DNA of 64,000 nucleotides from Sandaracinaceae bacterium (GTDB lineage Bacteria > Myxococcota_A > Polyangia > Polyangiales > Sandaracinaceae): assembly GCA_019637095.1 (NCBI GenBank), contig JAHBWG010000009.1, forward strand, positions 1 through 64,000. The letters run 5' to 3'. The notes under the pieces were generated by a model that made no database searches, was not told where the DNA came from, and saw only the letters and a list, made by a program, of their open reading frames with translations. The number at the start of each line of letters is the position of its first letter. Position 1 is the stretch's first letter. The position numbers and the translations under genes are program-made. This document shows positions 15,759 through 23,578 of the stretch, one piece after another.

Positions 15759-18116
15759 TCAGCCTCGGTTCTTGATCGCCGAGATCGTGGAGCTGATCCC
15801 GCTCTTGAGGCGGACGGCCTGGTTGCGGATCTTCGGGCCCAGCGTCTTGAGGTCGACGTGGTCCTTGGTGCAGGTCACCACGCCGAGCTCGATCTTGATG
15901 TTCGTGAACTGGAAGAGGATGTCGACCGCCTCCATCTGGATCGTGAAGACGGACCACGCGAGCGGGCTGTAGGCCTTCTTCAGGGTGCCGAGCCAGTCCT
16001 CGCCCTGGTCGATCTGCGTGAAGCCGGCGGGGGCGATGAACGTCGCGCCCGCCGGTGCGGTGAGCGTGATCGTGGCCGGCGTCGTCACGCTGAAGCCGCC
16101 GACCGCGATGATCGTGTGCGCGGCCGGCGTGGTGCTCTTGATGCCGGCCATCACCGTCTGCGAGAGCGCGCCGGTGATCGTCACGGTCGAGGCGCCCGTG
16201 ATCGTGCGCGACTGCGAGCCGTTGACCGTCTCGGTCTGGTTCGCGCTCAGCGTGCGCGTCTCGTTGGCCGCGAACGTCTCGGTCACGTCGCCCGTGATGG
16301 TGCGCGTCTCGTTCGCGTCGAAGGTCTCCTTCACGTCACCGACGACGTGCCGCGTCTCGGTGCCGTCGACCGTCTCGTCGAAGTTCCCCTTCACGTGCAC
16401 GGAGCGGTTGCCGCCGACGCTGAGCTCCTGGTTGCCGTCGACCTGCTCGACCTGGTTCTTGTGGATGGTCTGCGTCTGATCGACGTCGACCTCGTTCGTC
16501 TGGTCGTTGCCGACCCAGGTCGTGTGATCGTGCTCGACGACCTCGTTGTAGTCCTTCTGCGCGTGCGTGTAGATCTCCTCCTGGCCGGCGAGATCCTCGA
16601 AGCGGAATTCGTTGAAGCCGCCGCCGCCGAGCGAGCTGTTCGACTTGATCGTGCTCTTGGTCTTGTCGCCCGGCAGCGGGTACGGGAGCGCGTTCGTGCC
16701 GTCGTAGACGGAGCCCGAGATCATCGGCCGATCGGGGTCTCCGTCGACGAAGTGGACGACGACCTCCATGCCGATGCGCGGCACCCACCAGAAGCCCCAG
16801 CCGGCGCCGGCCCACGGCTGGCGCACGCGGATCCAGCAGCTCGAGCGGTCGTCGTTCGCGCCCTCGCGGTCCCAGTGGAACTGGACCTTGACGCGCCCGT
16901 GCTCGTCGACGTGGATCTCCTCGCCCGCCGGGCCGGTGACGACCGCCGTCTGCACGCCGGCGATCGCCGGCTTCCTGCGCCGCCGGCGCGGGCGGTATGG
17001 CGTCGCGACCGGGAGCGCCTCGACCGAGTTGACGTAGCCCTTGCCCTCCGCGTCCGCGCGGCGCGCGTCGGCGTGATGCGAGACGCCGGTCACGAAGTAC
17101 TCGCCGTCGTAGCCGGGCGTGGGGTGCCCGCTCACCTCGAAGCGCGTCCCCGGCGCCATGCCCACGACGCGCGAGACGACCTCGATCGACGCGGCGTCGC
17201 GCGCGTGCGCCTCTCTGCGCACCGAGGCCTGGCGCGCGGCGTCGTCCTTGCCGTACGCGGTGCCCGCGTAGTCGGTGATCCACGCGCTCTCGCCCCAGCC
17301 GTGCTCGTAGCGCTCGCGATCTCGACCGTGCGCGTCCTCGGACCTCGCCTCCTCGTCGAAGGGCATCGACGGGCGCGTCCAGTCCCAGTCGCGCACCACG
17401 ACGCTCGTCGTCGTGTCGCGGGTGCGCGCGCGGACCTCGAGGATCGGCTCGTCGACGTCGAGGTCCATCGCCTGCGGGCGGAACGGGATCGCGATCGAGC
17501 CCGTCTGCGTCGGGGTCTGCGGGTGCGCGGCGTTGCGGTCGCGCAGCACGAGCACCTCCGCGTCGCCCTCGTGATCGAAGGAGTACGCGATGCCCTCCTC
17601 TTCGATCAGGCGCTCGGCGAACGCGCGATCGCTCTCCTGGTACTGCACGCAGTACTCGCGCGTGGGGTAGGTCGCGTCGGTCGCGACGCGCAGCTCGCGC
17701 CCGTAGGTCGAGAGCGCGGGGCCGAGCACCGCCTCGAGGATCTCGATCGCCGTCTTCTCCTGGAAGATGCGCGTGTTGCGGCAGAGGTCGAGGAGCCAGA
17801 ACGCGGGCACGACCGTCGCCGTCGCCCAGGTCGCGCGGGCGCGCAGCTCGGGCGCGGGCGGCTCGCCGAGCTCGACCTCGGCGACGATCCCGTGGACGTG
17901 CCGCAGCGCGCCGCCGCCGCCGCGCTCGATCGTCAGCGTGGCGCTCTTGCCGACCATCTGCGCGACGTCCGCGTCGGGCTCGAGCACGCTGAGCGTCACG
18001 CGCGCGACGAAGGGCTCGTTCATCCGCTCGACGATCGTCGCGGACGCGACCTGGATGGGGGTGCCCGCGAGGCCGTCGCTCTCGAGCGTGAAGGAGATCG
18101 CCTCGGCCTCGGCCAT
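15759..18116 (-). CDS. vgrG: Type VI secretion spike protein VgrG (copy 3), first gene of the cassette
   Basis: A 785-residue VgrG. The gp27-like base holds YCVQYQESDRAFAERLIEEEGI. The OB fold (EEIHVDEHGRVKVQFHWD, about 400) is followed by the conserved KTKSTIKSNSSLGGGG block (about 484) and gp5-type octads (TETVNGSQSRTI, STVTITGALSQTV) to about 695. The tail (about 702-785, starting IDQGEDWLG) ends in a basic amphipathic stretch KIRNQAVRLKSGISS. Start ATG 18116 is preferred over in-frame ATG 18146 because a TATCCT hexamer lies 8 nt before it, matching the leaderless promoters seen elsewhere in the window. It heads the seven-gene operon to 6272. Confidence 0.93.
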   Translation of the reverse strand: MAEAEAISFTLESDGLAGTPIQVASATIVERMNEPFVARVTLSVLEPDADVAQMVGKSATLTIERGGGGALRHVHGIVAEVELGEPPAPELRARATWATATVVPAFWLLDLCRNTRIFQEKTAIEILEAVLGPALSTYGRELRVATDATYPTREYCVQYQESDRAFAERLIEEEGIAYSFDHEGDAEVLVLRDRNAAHPQTPTQTGSIAIPFRPQAMDLDVDEPILEVRARTRDTTTSVVVRDWDWTRPSMPFDEEARSEDAHGRDRERYEHGWGESAWITDYAGTAYGKDDAARQASVRREAHARDAASIEVVSRVVGMAPGTRFEVSGHPTPGYDGEYFVTGVSHHADARRADAEGKGYVNSVEALPVATPYRPRRRRRKPAIAGVQTAVVTGPAGEEIHVDEHGRVKVQFHWDREGANDDRSSCWIRVRQPWAGAGWGFWWVPRIGMEVVVHFVDGDPDRPMISGSVYDGTNALPYPLPGDKTKSTIKSNSSLGGGGFNEFRFEDLAGQEEIYTHAQKDYNEVVEHDHTTWVGNDQTNEVDVDQTQTIHKNQVEQVDGNQELSVGGNRSVHVKGNFDETVDGTETRHVVGDVKETFDANETRTITGDVTETFAANETRTLSANQTETVNGSQSRTITGASTVTITGALSQTVMAGIKSTTPAAHTIIAVGGFSVTTPATITLTAPAGATFIAPAGFTQIDQGEDWLGTLKKAYSPLAWSVFTIQMEAVDILFQFTNIKIELGVVTCTKDHVDLKTLGPKIRNQAVRLKSGISSTISAIKNRG
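16548..16664 (-). repeat. vgrG-internal conserved block, copy 3
   Basis: Third copy of the 117-bp block described at 7064 and 9416, inside vgrG copy 3. Confidence 0.8.
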
Positions 18117-18124
18117 CGCGAGCG

Positions 18125-18130
18125 AGGATA
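18125..18130 (-). promoter_or_regulatory. -10 hexamer for the T6SS cassette, leaderless type
   Basis: TATCCT on the minus strand ends 8 nt before ATG 18116. It is the same hexamer and nearly the same spacing as before 20783, 45168 and 55304. Confidence 0.55.
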
Positions 18131-18196
18131 CACGCGCGAGCCCCATCGGATCGAGCCCGGGTTGCGCGCGGCGGCGCGGCGCGACACCGAGGAGAA

Positions 18197-18667
18197 ATGG
18201 AGGACGAGCTCGGCGCGCACCTCGACGACGCGGCAGCGCTCGATCACGCGCTCGCCCGCGCGCCGCGCGCCCTCGCGCCCCGGCTCGTCGCGAGCCTCGC
18301 GCCCGCGCTCGTCGAGGCGGCGCGAGACGCGCTCGGGCGGTCGTCGTCCGCCGCGCTCTTCGCCCTCGGGCGCCCCGCGCTCTGGGTCGCGACCGCGGCG
18401 CTGATCGACGCGCTGCCGGGGCAGCGCGCGGCGCCGTGGCCGCCGCTCGAGCGCTGGGACGCGCTCGTCGAGGTGCGCGCGGGCCATCCCGAGACGGCCT
18501 GGCTCGTCGCCGACGTGCTCGCCGCGCTCGCGCCGGAGCAGGCGGCGCTCGCGCGCCGCGTCGTGCTCGGCGTCGAGCGCCGCTTCGGCCCGCGCGGGTG
18601 GGCCGCGCTCGCGGCGCGCGCCGGGGCCGGGCCGCACGCGGTCCTGCTCACGCGGCCGGCGGGCTGA
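18197..18667 (+). CDS. Ala/Leu-rich helical protein, function unknown
   Basis: A 156-residue protein starting at an ATG with a good SD (GAGGAGAA, 18190-18197). It is rich in Ala, Leu and Arg and looks all-helical (HLDDAAALDHALARAPRAL, LIDALPGQRAAPWPPL, ETAWLVADVLAALAPEQAAL). It has no signal peptide and no recognised motif. It is divergent from the T6SS cassette (80-bp gap) and lies 52 bp before the ArsA-like pair. A role in T6SS or in the ATPase pair is possible from position only. Confidence 0.6.
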   Translation: MEDELGAHLDDAAALDHALARAPRALAPRLVASLAPALVEAARDALGRSSSAALFALGRPALWVATAALIDALPGQRAAPWPPLERWDALVEVRAGHPETAWLVADVLAALAPEQAALARRVVLGVERRFGPRGWAALAARAGAGPHAVLLTRPAG

Positions 18668-18719
18668 CGCGCGACAAGCTCGGCGGCGCGGCCGGTTTTC
18701 TGCTAAGCATGCGGCGTTC

Positions 18720-19613
18720 ATGACTGCCGGAAGTCCTGCGGCGCGCGCGTTCCCGCCCCTCGCGTCGATCGTCCTGGTCACGGGCAAGGGCGGCGTCGGC
18801 AAGACGACGATCGCCGCGGGCATCGCCGCGGCCGCCGCCAAGCGCGACGGCAAGGCGGTCCTCGTGGAGTTCGGCGACGGCGACTCCGGCCGCCGCGTGC
18901 TCGCGGGCGCGCGCAAGAGCGGCGTGATGCACGAGGTCGTGGAGCCCAAGACGGCGCTCGAGGCCTCGGTCGGCCGGCTGCTCGGCTCGAAGATGCTCGC
19001 CAAGGTCTTCATCGGGAACTTCGCGGTGCGCCGCATGCTGCGCGCCGCGCCGGCGCTGCGCGAGCTCGCGATGCTCGACGCGGTCGGTCAGATCGCCGAC
19101 AAGGCCAAGGGCGCGCGCGTGGTCGTCGACATGCCGGCGACGGGGCACGGCCTCGCGTGGCTGCGGCTGCCGATCCAGATGCGGGACCTGTTCGGCTCGG
19201 GCGGGCTCTTCGAGCTGTCCGAGCGGCTCGTGCACCGGCTCGTCGCGCCGCGCGCGTGCTCGGTCGTCGTGGTGACGCTGCCCGAGCGCATGGTGCTGAC
19301 CGAGACGCTCGAGCTGTGCAGCGCGCTCGAGCGCGAGGTCGGCATGCCGCCGGCGCGCCTCGTCGTGAACCGCTTCCCGCACCCGCTCCCGCCGGGCGCG
19401 ATCGACCAGGCGCGCGCGCTCGGCACCGAGGCCGGCGCGCACCTCGTCGAGGTGCTCGAGGCGCGCGAGGCCGCGCGCGAGGAGGCGATCGCGGCGCTGC
19501 GCGGCGCGTCGTCGCTCGGCGTCGCGCTCGAGCCCCTGCTCCTGCCGCAGGCCGGGTTCGACCCGAACGCGGTGCAGGTCGCCGATTGGCTGGTCGCGAA
19601 GGAGGCCGCGTGA
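18720..19613 (+). CDS. ArsA/Get3-like P-loop ATPase, first subunit
   Basis: A 297-residue ATPase of the ArsA/Get3 (SIMIBI) class. The deviant Walker A motif GKGGVGKTT with its signature Lys is at about residue 22-30. A switch region VVDMPATGHGLAWL is near 138, and a strand VVVVTLPERMVLTETLEL near 182 is typical of this family, followed by the conserved VVNRF nucleotide-base site. It is shorter than fused arsenite pumps and overlaps a second ArsA-like gene by GTGA. Paired Get3-like ATPases occur in mycobacteria (Rv3679/Rv3680) and other bacteria, where they act as a complex; a similar heterodimer is the best guess here. No ars genes are nearby, so arsenite efflux is unlikely. Confidence 0.88.
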   Translation: MTAGSPAARAFPPLASIVLVTGKGGVGKTTIAAGIAAAAAKRDGKAVLVEFGDGDSGRRVLAGARKSGVMHEVVEPKTALEASVGRLLGSKMLAKVFIGNFAVRRMLRAAPALRELAMLDAVGQIADKAKGARVVVDMPATGHGLAWLRLPIQMRDLFGSGGLFELSERLVHRLVAPRACSVVVVTLPERMVLTETLELCSALEREVGMPPARLVVNRFPHPLPPGAIDQARALGTEAGAHLVEVLEAREAAREEAIAALRGASSLGVALEPLLLPQAGFDPNAVQVADWLVAKEAA

Positions 19614-20722
19614 GCCACCCGCCACCCCGGACGGTGGTCTGCGCGGGAGGCGGCGGCGTCGGCAAGACCACGACGAGCGCCGCGCTCGGCCTCGCGCTCG
19701 CGCGCCGCGGGCACAAGACGCTCGTCGTGACGGTCGATCCCGCGCGGCGGCTCGCCTCGGCGATGGGCGTCGAGGTCGGCGAGCAGGTGATGGAGGCGAG
19801 CGTGGAGCCGGGCGTGGAGGGGCGGCTCTTCGCGCTCATGCCCGAGCCGCGGCGCTCGACGCGCACCTTCATCGACCTGCTCTTCGAGCGGGAGCCCGAG
19901 GCGAAGGAGCGCATGCTCAAGAACCGCGTGTACCTCCTGCTCGCGGACGCGGCGGCGGGGATGCACGAGGTCGTCTCGCTCATGCTCGTCGCCAAGGCGA
20001 TCGAGGAGCGGAGGTTCGACTACCTCGTGGTCGACACCGCGCCCTCGCGGCAGGGGCTCGACTTCGTCTCGTACCCGGGTCGCCTCGCCACGCTCTACGA
20101 GGGGCGCGCGGTGGGCTGGCTCGGCAACCTCGCGGGCTCGGGCGAGGGCGGCGACGACGGCGAGGTCCGCGACGAAGGCGGCGGCCTGCTCGCCGCGGGC
20201 AAGAAGCGCATCGAGTCGCTCTTCGGTCGCCTGCTGAACCCGCGGACGCTGCGCGACCTCGCCGGCCTGTTCGCCGAGCTCGCGATCGTGAAGGACCGCT
20301 TCGCGCGCCTCGCGCGCGTCTCCGAGCACCTGCTCGTCGGGCCCGGGACGCGCTACCTCCTCGTCGCGGCGCCGACCGGCTCGGCCGCCGCCGACGCGCA
20401 GTTCCTGAGCCGCCGGCTCAAGCGCCTGGGTCAGCACCCGACCGCGCTCATCCTCAACCGCGCCGACGCCACCGCGCCGCCGTGGGTCGAGCAGCTCGCG
20501 CCCGAGCGCGCGCCCGCGGAGCTCGCCGCCGCGATCGAGGCGGTGCGCGCCGACTTCGCGACGCGCGTGCGCGCGGGCGATCACCTCGCGCTCTCGCTCA
20601 AGGGCGAGATGCCGCGCACGCCGGCGGTGCGCCTGCCCACGCTCGAGACGCGCGACCCGAGCCGCATCGTGCGCCAGCTCGCCGACCTGCTCGGCCCGCA
20701 CCTGACCCTGCTCGCCGGCTGA
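19610..20722 (+). CDS. ArsA/Get3-like P-loop ATPase, second subunit with altered Walker A
   Basis: A 370-residue partner of the preceding ATPase, starting at GTG 19610 inside its stop codon. The Walker A region reads GGGGVGKTT: the catalytic Lys of the P-loop is present, but the upstream signature Lys (KGGVGKTT in the first subunit) is Gly. Switch I (VVTVDPARRLASAMG) and switch II (VVDTAPSRQGLDF) are intact. A Gly/Asp-rich insert (about 180-200) precedes helices RLLNPRTLRDLAGLF. Loss of the signature Lys suggests this subunit may depend on its partner for catalysis across the dimer interface; that is inference. Confidence 0.88.
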   Translation: MSHPPPRTVVCAGGGGVGKTTTSAALGLALARRGHKTLVVTVDPARRLASAMGVEVGEQVMEASVEPGVEGRLFALMPEPRRSTRTFIDLLFEREPEAKERMLKNRVYLLLADAAAGMHEVVSLMLVAKAIEERRFDYLVVDTAPSRQGLDFVSYPGRLATLYEGRAVGWLGNLAGSGEGGDDGEVRDEGGGLLAAGKKRIESLFGRLLNPRTLRDLAGLFAELAIVKDRFARLARVSEHLLVGPGTRYLLVAAPTGSAAADAQFLSRRLKRLGQHPTALILNRADATAPPWVEQLAPERAPAELAAAIEAVRADFATRVRAGDHLALSLKGEMPRTPAVRLPTLETRDPSRIVRQLADLLGPHLTLLAG

Positions 20723-20769
20723 GGCGCCCCGCGGCGCGCGGGAAGGATCCGCGCGTGCCGGCTCCGCGG

Positions 20770-20775
20770 TATCCT
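20770..20775 (+). promoter_or_regulatory. -10 hexamer, leaderless type
   Basis: TATCCT ends exactly 7 nt before ATG 20783, and there is no SD. Confidence 0.6.
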
Positions 20776-20782
20776 CACGCGC

Positions 20783-21151
20783 ATGCGACTCGCGCCTTGC
20801 TCCGGTTGTCGGCGACACGTCGGGGTCGGCGCGCCGCGCTGCCCCTTCTGCGGCGCCTCGACGCGCGGGCTCACCGCGCGCGCGCCGCGCCACGTCGAGC
20901 GCCTGACGCGCGCGGCGATCCTCTACTTCGGCGCCACGCTCGCGAGCGGGTGCGGGCCGGACTCGCAAGGGCGCGGTGAGGAGGAGCCGGTGCTGATGCC
21001 GTACGGCGCGCCGCCGCTGCCGCCCGACGACGAGGGGACCTCCCGGCGCGCGCCCGACGACACCGTCGAGGACCCGCCCGCGCCCGTCTACGGAGGCCCG
21101 CCGGACGAGCTCGACGAGCCGCCGCCGCCGCCGCCTCGCCCCACGCCGTGA
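20783..21151 (+). CDS. Small zinc-ribbon protein with membrane segment and Pro-rich tail
   Basis: A 122-residue protein. The N-terminus holds two Cys pairs (CSGCRRHVGVGAPRCPFCG, residues 6-24), a zinc-ribbon pattern. A hydrophobic stretch ILYFGATLASGC (about 46-57) could be a membrane segment or an internal lipobox. The C-terminal half is Pro/Glu/Asp-rich and ends in a run of prolines. It has its own leaderless-type promoter and overlaps the next gene by GTGA. Similar short ribbon-plus-lipobox proteins seem common in myxobacteria, but I know no function. Confidence 0.7.
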   Translation: MRLAPCSGCRRHVGVGAPRCPFCGASTRGLTARAPRHVERLTRAAILYFGATLASGCGPDSQGRGEEEPVLMPYGAPPLPPDDEGTSRRAPDDTVEDPPAPVYGGPPDELDEPPPPPPRPTP

Positions 21152-22620
21152 GGGGTCGCGCCCGAGGTGCCGTCGCGATCGCCGCGCTGGCGCTCGCGTC
21201 GTGCGCGGCGGCCGTGAGCCCCGCGACGCGCGAGGCGTTCGGCGCGCTGCGCGTGTCCGCGAGCGAGTGCCGCGCGCCCGGCCCCGAGACGGTCACGCCC
21301 GACGCGATGGGCGCGGACCTCGACGTGCTCGCCCGCGTGCTCGCGCGCGGCTACGCCGGCTACACCACGGTCGGCGACGAGGCGCGCTGGGCGGGCGTCT
21401 TCGACGAGCTCCGCGAGGCTGTCGGCGACGCGCCGCGGAGCGCCGAGGCGTTCCGCGACCTGCTCGCCGAGCGGCTCCGCTTCGCCGACGACAACCACCT
21501 CGGCTTCTGGATCCGCGGCGCCGACGGCGCGCGGCGCTGGCGCGCGGCGGGCGCGCACCAACAGGCCGCGCTCTCCGAGGCGCGCTTCGTCCACGAAGAA
21601 GGCGCGTGGCGCGACGAAGAGGGCCGCGCCCTCGGCGCGTGCGCGGAGCACCTCGTCGCCGCCTGGCAGGACGGCGCGCTCACGCACCGCCTCGTGGCGC
21701 TCGCCGCGACGCCGCCGGCGACCCTCGCGTGCGACGCGCCAGACGACGCGCCGCGCGCGTTCGCGCTCCGGCCGATCGCACGCACGCGCGACCTCGGCCC
21801 CGCGTTCGAGCGCGAGGACGCGGAGCTCCCGTGGCTGCGCGTGCGCACGCTCGGCATGGCGCAGCGCGCCGCGCTCGACCGCTTCGTCGCGAGCGCCGCC
21901 GAAGTGCGCGAGGCCCCCGTCGTCGTGCTCGACCTGCGCGGCAACGGCGGCGGCAGCGACCGGTTCCTCCTCGCGTGGTTCTCGCACCTGACGAGCCAGC
22001 CGCTGCGCTACTTCGACACGCTGCGCGTCTCGAGCGATGTGGAATTGCAAGGTGCGTTGACGTTCTGGAGCTGCGAGGCGGAGGCCGCCGCGGGCGACGA
22101 CGCCGGCGCGGCGTGGGTCCGCGCGCGCGTCGCGCAGGCCGAGCGCGCGCTCGAGACCGCGATGCGCGAGCGCGGCCCGTTCGTCGACCGGATCGAAGGC
22201 ACCTACACCGAGCCCGGCCGCGCCCCCGCGCCCTTCCGCGGGCGACTGATCCTGCTCGTCGATCGCGGCTGCGGCTCCGCGTGCGAGACGGCGGTGCTGC
22301 TCGCGCGACAGCTCGAGGGCGCGCTCGTCGTCGGCGAGAACACGGAGGGCACCATGAAGGTCGGCGAGCTGCGCCACTACCGCCTGCCGGCCACGGGCGT
22401 GTGGGTCGCCGCCGGCCGCCGCGCGCACGCCGACCCCGCGCTCGGCACGTTCCCCGAGGGCCGCGGCTACCTCCCGGACGTATGGCTCGACGGCACCTCG
22501 ACGGAGCGCGACGTGATTGCGCTCGCTCGCTGCCTCACCACGCCGCCCTGCCCCGCCGCCCTCGACGCCGCCCGCGCCACAAGGCGCCGCCGGCCGAGGT
22601 CGCGATCGCCAAGGCACTGA
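21148..22620 (+). CDS. Exported S41-family (C-terminal processing) protease
   Basis: A 490-residue lipoprotein or periplasmic protein with a signal ending LALASC (Cys about 19). The middle holds DDNHLGFWI (about 112-120). The protease core follows: VVVLDLRGNGGGSDRF (about 255-270), then LILLVDRGCGSACETAVLLA (about 368-387) with the S41 nucleophile Ser in GSACE, then VVGENTEGTMKVGEL, whose Lys is the likely dyad partner. Length and order fit tail-specific or tricorn-core proteases without an obvious PDZ domain. GTG 21148 overlaps the upstream stop. The final 25 residues are Arg-rich and poorly conserved-looking. Confidence 0.85.
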   Translation: MRGRARGAVAIAALALASCAAAVSPATREAFGALRVSASECRAPGPETVTPDAMGADLDVLARVLARGYAGYTTVGDEARWAGVFDELREAVGDAPRSAEAFRDLLAERLRFADDNHLGFWIRGADGARRWRAAGAHQQAALSEARFVHEEGAWRDEEGRALGACAEHLVAAWQDGALTHRLVALAATPPATLACDAPDDAPRAFALRPIARTRDLGPAFEREDAELPWLRVRTLGMAQRAALDRFVASAAEVREAPVVVLDLRGNGGGSDRFLLAWFSHLTSQPLRYFDTLRVSSDVELQGALTFWSCEAEAAAGDDAGAAWVRARVAQAERALETAMRERGPFVDRIEGTYTEPGRAPAPFRGRLILLVDRGCGSACETAVLLARQLEGALVVGENTEGTMKVGELRHYRLPATGVWVAAGRRAHADPALGTFPEGRGYLPDVWLDGTSTERDVIALARCLTTPPCPAALDAARATRRRRPRSRSPRH

Positions 22621-22741
22621 AGAGCGCGAGGCGTGGGCGGAGTGAACGTGCGGACCACGAGCACGAAGGTCTCGTCGACTAGACCATTCTTCGAGTGGAT
22701 CCGCCGATCTCGACCGCCTGGCGCCAGGAGGCGATGTCGCC

Positions 22742-23578
22742 TTGGCAGTGGCGTACGGCAGCCAACCAGGCCGGCGCGGTACCGACAGCCCCCGCGAGGG
22801 CGAGGCCGGCGGCCTCTACGTGACCCGCGACGCCGTGCCGCGCAGGGCCTACTTGAAACCGCGCAAGCGCGAGCATGGGCCGTTCGGATGCCGCGCCGCG
22901 AGGGAGAAGATCGTCGCCGACCTGGCTCGAGATCTCGGAGTCGCGGTTCCTCCGGTGCTCTTGTTCGTTCGGCACGACGCTCCGCAGGGCGAGGAGACGT
23001 CGTGCTGCGTCTCGCTCGTTCTCTATGGGCGGCAGTTCCCCTGGCACCAGATCAAGCGCTGGGTGGAGGATCCGACGCAGAGCGAGAGGATCATGGAGCT
23101 CGTCATGCGGGATCTCCCGGTCTCGGCGGCGCGCGCCCTCGTGCTCAACGCGTGGGTCATGCAGTCCGAGCACGGCGACCACCCGCACAACATCGTGTTC
23201 GGCCTCGACAGCGACGGGGGGCCTCACTTCGTCTACCTCGACTACGCGCTCGCGCTCGGTCACCGCTTCGTCGACGATCCGCACTTCCGGGCGTTGGGGT
23301 GGCGCCGGTGGAAGGACGAGGAAGGTTGGAAGGCCCCAGTAACCGTGCCTTTCCCGCCGCTCATGCTCCAGCACGTAAGCCGCAGCGAGGTCGACGCGAC
23401 GCTGTCGCGTGTGGAGGACTTCCCCGAGGGCGAGGTGCAAGCCGTGGTCGGGCGCATCCCCGGGGACTATCTGCACGAGCAGGAACGAGATATCCTCATT
23501 GCGGGTCTAGTGGGGAGACGCAGGCTCATCCGGGCGCCGCTGGAAAGACAGCTCATGGGAAGCGGAGGTGGGACATGA
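22742..23578 (+). CDS. HipA-like kinase (HipA_2 type)
   Basis: About 278 residues with the kinase signature of HipA-related proteins: an N-lobe AYLKPRK (about 42-48), AAREKIVADLARDLGVAVPPV (about 57-77), a catalytic loop GDHPHNIVFG (about 143-152), where the DxxxxN pattern fits HipA, and a metal-binding YLDYALALG about ten residues later. HipA enzymes phosphorylate proteins such as tRNA synthetases in toxin-antitoxin systems; the HipA_2 group usually lacks a HipB partner and pairs with a DUF3037-like gene, as seems true here. The start is uncertain: TTG 22742 follows AGGAGG by 10 nt, and GTG 22748 is an alternative. Codon use looks less GC-biased than its neighbours, suggesting transfer. Confidence 0.7.
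   Translation: MAVAYGSQPGRRGTDSPREGEAGGLYVTRDAVPRRAYLKPRKREHGPFGCRAAREKIVADLARDLGVAVPPVLLFVRHDAPQGEETSCCVSLVLYGRQFPWHQIKRWVEDPTQSERIMELVMRDLPVSAARALVLNAWVMQSEHGDHPHNIVFGLDSDGGPHFVYLDYALALGHRFVDDPHFRALGWRRWKDEEGWKAPVTVPFPPLMLQHVSRSEVDATLSRVEDFPEGEVQAVVGRIPGDYLHEQERDILIAGLVGRRRLIRAPLERQLMGSGGGT

Noticed and set aside
13329-18404. Long plus-strand open frame antisense to the T6SS cassette
   Set aside because: Repetitive Arg/Ala/Glu/Val composition is the antisense shadow of pentapeptide and VgrG codons; the minus-strand genes carry clear families.
18720-20722. Arsenite efflux (arsA) locus
   Set aside because: No arsB, arsC, arsD or arsR is near, and the subunits lack the Cys metal site of arsenite pumps as far as I can see.
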